Origin: Sporomusa malonica
GTDB taxonomy: Bacteria > Bacillota > Negativicutes > Sporomusales > Sporomusaceae
Length of the DNA stretch: 64,000 bases
Reading direction: 5' to 3' (one strand)
Assembly (NCBI RefSeq): GCF_041428715.1
Contig: NZ_CP155572.1
Shown piece by piece: positions 60,084 through 64,000 of the stretch. Position 1 is the stretch's first letter; each line of letters opens with the position of its first letter. The position numbers and the translations under genes are program-made. The notes under the pieces are model-generated. The model saw nothing but the letters and a program-made list of their open reading frames with translations. It made no database searches and was not told the origin of the DNA.

Positions 60084-61331
60084 ATGAAAAAGACCGTAGC
60101 TACTACTTTGGCTCTAGTATTTGGACTAAGTATGGCAGGTACTGTTTTTGCTGCCAATCCTTTCGCAGATGTTCCGGCGAAACACTGGTCGTATGACGCT
60201 GTTCAGAAGTTGGCTAATGCTGGTATCATTTCCGGTAGCGGCGATGGCAGCTACCAGGGCGAAAGAACAGTTAGCCGTTATGAAATGGCTGCTATTATTT
60301 CCAACGCTATAGCTCACGCTGACAAAGCCAATGCGGCTGATAAAGCCCTTATTGACAAATTAGCGGCTGAGTACAAATCCGAACTGGAAGGTCTAAATGT
60401 TCGCCTGACTAAGGTGGAAAAAAAGCAGGGTAATATTGAGTTCTCCGGATCGTTCCGTGAGCGTTATGAGTGGACAAAAGTTGCTCCTAATAGTGGTATA
60501 GACTCCACTGCACTGAAGACGCGTGTACGTTTAAATATGGCTACCCAGCTGTCAGATGACATATCTTTTAATGCACGATTGCACAGTGAGTCAAAGAAAA
60601 CGAGCGATGATGGCAGTGCATATATAGATCTTGCTTATTTATCAGGCAAACTTTTTGATGGCGTGAATTTTACCGCAGGTCGTATGGTTTTACCTGTTGG
60701 TAAAGGTCTTGCATGTGATACCTGGCATGACTGGGATGGTGCGAAGATTAACTTTGGGAATAAGGTGAAAGTGAGCGCAGGTACCGCCAAGTATCATAGC
60801 GATGGTTGGGATTCACCTAACTATGCATATGCTGATATGAACTATGCGTTTACTCCTAACTTCGACATGAGCTTAGCTTATTTTACAGATAGCCAAGATT
60901 TTAATGAATATAAAACGAAGGCTATTGGGTTCAGTTATGCTTTCAACAAATTTGTCTTAAAAGCTGAATACGGTAAAAATGGAGCTGAAGTGGCGAAACA
61001 AGCGAATAATGGTTCTGAGGCTAAAGGTTGGTATAGCAATCTGAAATATATGGGGGCTGACGGTTCTAAAGAGCATTCCTATGGGGTTTGGGTAGGCTAT
61101 AGAAAAGCTGATAGAGCCTTTGACCCAGAATGGTGGGGCACTCCGGATGCTACCGATGTAGCCGGAGGCCGTGCAGCTCTTAACGATACCAAAGGTTTGG
61201 AATATGGTTTTGAGTACACTGTATTTAAAAACGGCATTCTAACAGTGCAGTACAATGATATGAAAGACAAAAATGGCACTAGCCCGGATGGTAGACGTAA
61301 TCTAATTACTAGCTTGTCCTATTCCTTCTAG
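60084..61331 (+). CDS. SLH-domain outer-membrane porin (OmpM-like)
   Basis: 415 residues. Signal peptide (about 1-23, cleaved after VFA), SLH domain from residue 25 to 75 (FADVPAKHWSYDAVQKLANAG), a helical linker with a coiled-coil (ADKALIDKLAAEYKSELEGLNVRLTKVEKK), then a beta-barrel domain rich in alternating aromatic and polar residues ending in Phe (LSYSF). This layout is diagnostic of Negativicutes porins, where the SLH domain binds peptidoglycan and the barrel crosses the outer membrane. It supports an outer-membrane Firmicute. GGAGG precedes the ATG. Confidence 0.94.
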   Translation: MKKTVATTLALVFGLSMAGTVFAANPFADVPAKHWSYDAVQKLANAGIISGSGDGSYQGERTVSRYEMAAIISNAIAHADKANAADKALIDKLAAEYKSELEGLNVRLTKVEKKQGNIEFSGSFRERYEWTKVAPNSGIDSTALKTRVRLNMATQLSDDISFNARLHSESKKTSDDGSAYIDLAYLSGKLFDGVNFTAGRMVLPVGKGLACDTWHDWDGAKINFGNKVKVSAGTAKYHSDGWDSPNYAYADMNYAFTPNFDMSLAYFTDSQDFNEYKTKAIGFSYAFNKFVLKAEYGKNGAEVAKQANNGSEAKGWYSNLKYMGADGSKEHSYGVWVGYRKADRAFDPEWWGTPDATDVAGGRAALNDTKGLEYGFEYTVFKNGILTVQYNDMKDKNGTSPDGRRNLITSLSYSF

Positions 61332-61371
61332 GTAGTGACGTAAACAAAGGAGAACTGCCGTAAAACGCAGC

Positions 61372-61410
61372 AAGAGCCCGCTTAAAATGATAAGTTTTAG
61401 GCGGGTTCTT
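61372..61410 (+). terminator. Terminator after the porin gene
   Basis: AAGAGCCCGC pairs with GCGGGTTCTT (one G-U pair), with TTAAAA/TTTTA extension. The following TCAATCTTTTGC is only moderately T-rich. Confidence 0.78.
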
Positions 61411-61467
61411 CAATCTTTTGCAATGAGAAATGGTAAATTTAGCAAAAGATAATCAATAAAGATTATG

Positions 61468-61496
61468 TTGACACGATAAAGTAAGCGTGATAATAT
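61468..61496 (+). promoter_or_regulatory. rRNA promoter
   Basis: TTGACA (61468-61473) and TAATAT (61491-61496) with 17-base spacing, a strong sigma70 promoter 380 bases upstream of the 16S rRNA gene. Confidence 0.82.
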
Positions 61497-61878
61497 ATAG
61501 AAACGGTCAAGGACAACATGCCGACCATGGCAAGTCTAAGACACTAGCGCATTTATGCGCAACGTTCCCTGAAAACTGAACAATGTAAAGTAATGCATCA
61601 TAAAAAGCGTACTATCGTACGAGCTTCATGATAAGAATGGTCTAAGCGGCCGTCTTGTTATGGATTCTCGATACATTGTACGGGCCAGTGTAGCGTGCGT
61701 GTCGCAAGACACAAACCAAAAACAATTTTTGATTTTAATGAGCCATTAAATGGCTTCAATATAATGTAGTCACTGTGTGACTTTGAACATGTGCCTGTCT
61801 CGTCCTGATTAAGAAGCATGTCTTCCTTAATAAAGATAGTAGCAGGGATAGCAGAGAAACATATAGACGGCATACACT
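61497..61878 (+). other. rRNA leader with 5-prime arm of the 16S processing stalk
   Basis: The transcribed leader contains AACGTTCCCTGAAAACTG continuing to 61595, which is nearly the reverse complement of 63498-63532 downstream of the 16S gene (CATTACACTTACATTGTTTA and on), so both would pair into the RNase III-type processing stalk. TTCCCTGAAAACTG also resembles a BoxA antitermination element. No gene is seen in this stretch. Confidence 0.75.
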
Positions 61879-63438
<1,560 letters not shown>

Positions 63439-63497
63439 GGGAGATTACGGACTTGAAATACAGTCTGAAATCCTAGGTCGGTACATCTTGGCAGATA

Positions 63498-63532
63498 CAT
63501 TACACTTACATTGTTTAGTTTTGAGGGAATGT
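63498..63532 (+). other. 3-prime arm of the 16S processing stalk
   Basis: This segment is nearly the reverse complement of 61561-61595 in the leader (a few mismatches over 35 bases). It defines the end of the precursor 16S transcript and implies that maturation works without a downstream 23S gene. Confidence 0.75.
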
Positions 63533-63556
63533 GGAAACGAGACTAACAATATTGCT

Positions 63557-63608
63557 AAAGGCAAAAGCCTGCAGGGAATAATCCTTGCAGGCTTTTGCCT
63601 TTTGGTTT
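63557..63608 (+). terminator. Strong terminator directly after the 16S unit
   Basis: AAAGGCAAAAGCCTGCAGG pairs with CTTGCAGGCTTTTGCCTTT through a loop of about ten bases and is followed by TTTTGGTTTTG. It lies only about 120 bases after the end of the 16S gene, so the rRNA transcript ends here. Confidence 0.92.
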
Positions 63609-63730
63609 TGTTACAACATTAATGAATTCTTACTTAGCTTTTTCATTTTGTTTTCAGAATCGATTGCTATAATTACTAAGAAATGCAGCAATAGCTATCG
63701 CTGATCTATGCGATTGTGAGGAGAGATACT

Positions 63731-64000
63731 ATGAAATATATTTCAATTGTTGTACCTGTATATAACGAGCAGGAGAACGTGGCAGTATTTTATCAAGAGG
63801 TTTGTAAACATATGGAACCTAAGGGCTATCCATTTGAGCTAATTTTTGTTGATGATGGTTCTACGGATGAAACTGTTTTAATCTTAAACAAGTTAACCCA
63901 ACAGGACACTAGAGTTCGTGCTATTATTTTAGCACGTAATTTTGGACATCAATTAGCATTAAGTTGTGGTCTTGATCATGCCCATGGCGATGCGGTCATT
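63731..64000 (+). CDS. Family 2 glycosyltransferase (partial)
   Basis: The first 90 codons are present; the gene runs off the right edge. MKYISIVVPVYNEQENVAVF and the donor-binding LIFVDDGSTDETV identify a GT2 (GT-A fold) enzyme; ARNFGHQLALSCGLDHA resembles DPM/ArnC-type polyprenyl-phosphate sugar transferases. GGAG lies upstream of the ATG. It is read away from the 16S unit, after its terminator. Confidence 0.88.
   Translation, partial: MKYISIVVPVYNEQENVAVFYQEVCKHMEPKGYPFELIFVDDGSTDETVLILNKLTQQDTRVRAIILARNFGHQLALSCGLDHAHGDAVI

Overview
The window looks like chromosomal DNA of an anaerobic, outer-membrane-bearing Firmicute (class Negativicutes, most likely Sporomusaceae, an acetogen-like organism). 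The reasons are an SLH-domain/beta-barrel porin of the OmpM type (60084-61331), strong GGAGG ribosome binding sites, corrinoid and MttB-family methyltransferases with BCCT carriers, a bifurcation-type EtfAB, and a complete 16S rRNA gene of Firmicute type. The genus is inferred, not read.

Region 1 (1-10072, mostly minus strand): P-loop ATPases of the Mrp/MinD type with a NifX-like protein and a DUF134 regulator whose candidate palindromic operators are visible; an orphan sensor histidine kinase; thiC behind a TPP riboswitch; and pyruvate carboxylase. Region 2 (10275-11672): thiM-thiW, preceded by a small His/Cys-repeat ORF.

Region 3 (11776-34437): a molybdenum island. A candidate Moco-type riboswitch with terminator precedes a sigma54-dependent activator. 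A palindromic upstream site and a clear -24/-12 promoter follow, then a long same-strand run: a molybdopterin-binding protein, a molybdo-flavin-free aldehyde oxidoreductase-type hydroxylase, a large FAD/FeS fusion protein, a redox mini-protein, a SAM methyltransferase, XdhC-type proteins (one split in two), a C-GCAxxG-C-C protein, an NTP transferase-HD fusion, a cysteine desulfurase-like protein, a radical SAM protein, a CoA ligase and a histidine phosphatase. It closes with a HTH/periplasmic-binding-fold regulator (minus strand) and modABC. The set resembles the Desulfovibrio vulgaris DVU1551-1559 neighbourhood (from memory) and reads as an enzyme plus its dedicated maturation kit; the substrate is unknown.

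Region 4 (34761-44454): a GlpP-type antiterminator, a sigma70 promoter and a leader terminator, then SDR, FAD oxidase, EtfB, EtfA, a second FAD oxidase, an FGGY kinase and a BCCT transporter. This looks like a polyol/hydroxy-acid pathway with EtfAB-linked oxidation under antitermination control.

Region 5 (44723-59909): a second sigma54 activator, then a -24/-12 promoter and an operon of corrinoid protein, methyl-H4folate methyltransferase, opine-dehydrogenase-like protein, MttB-like protein, Asp/Glu racemase-like protein and PanB; then a chemoreceptor, two tandem MttB paralogs (the second with a conserved block deleted) and a second, nearly identical BCCT carrier behind its own -24/-12 promoter. 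This is quaternary-amine C1 metabolism with an unusual enzyme combination.

Region 6 (60084-64000): the SLH porin, then a solitary 16S rRNA gene with its own promoter, a complementary processing stalk and a terminator directly downstream (no tRNA, 23S or 5S), and the start of a family 2 glycosyltransferase.
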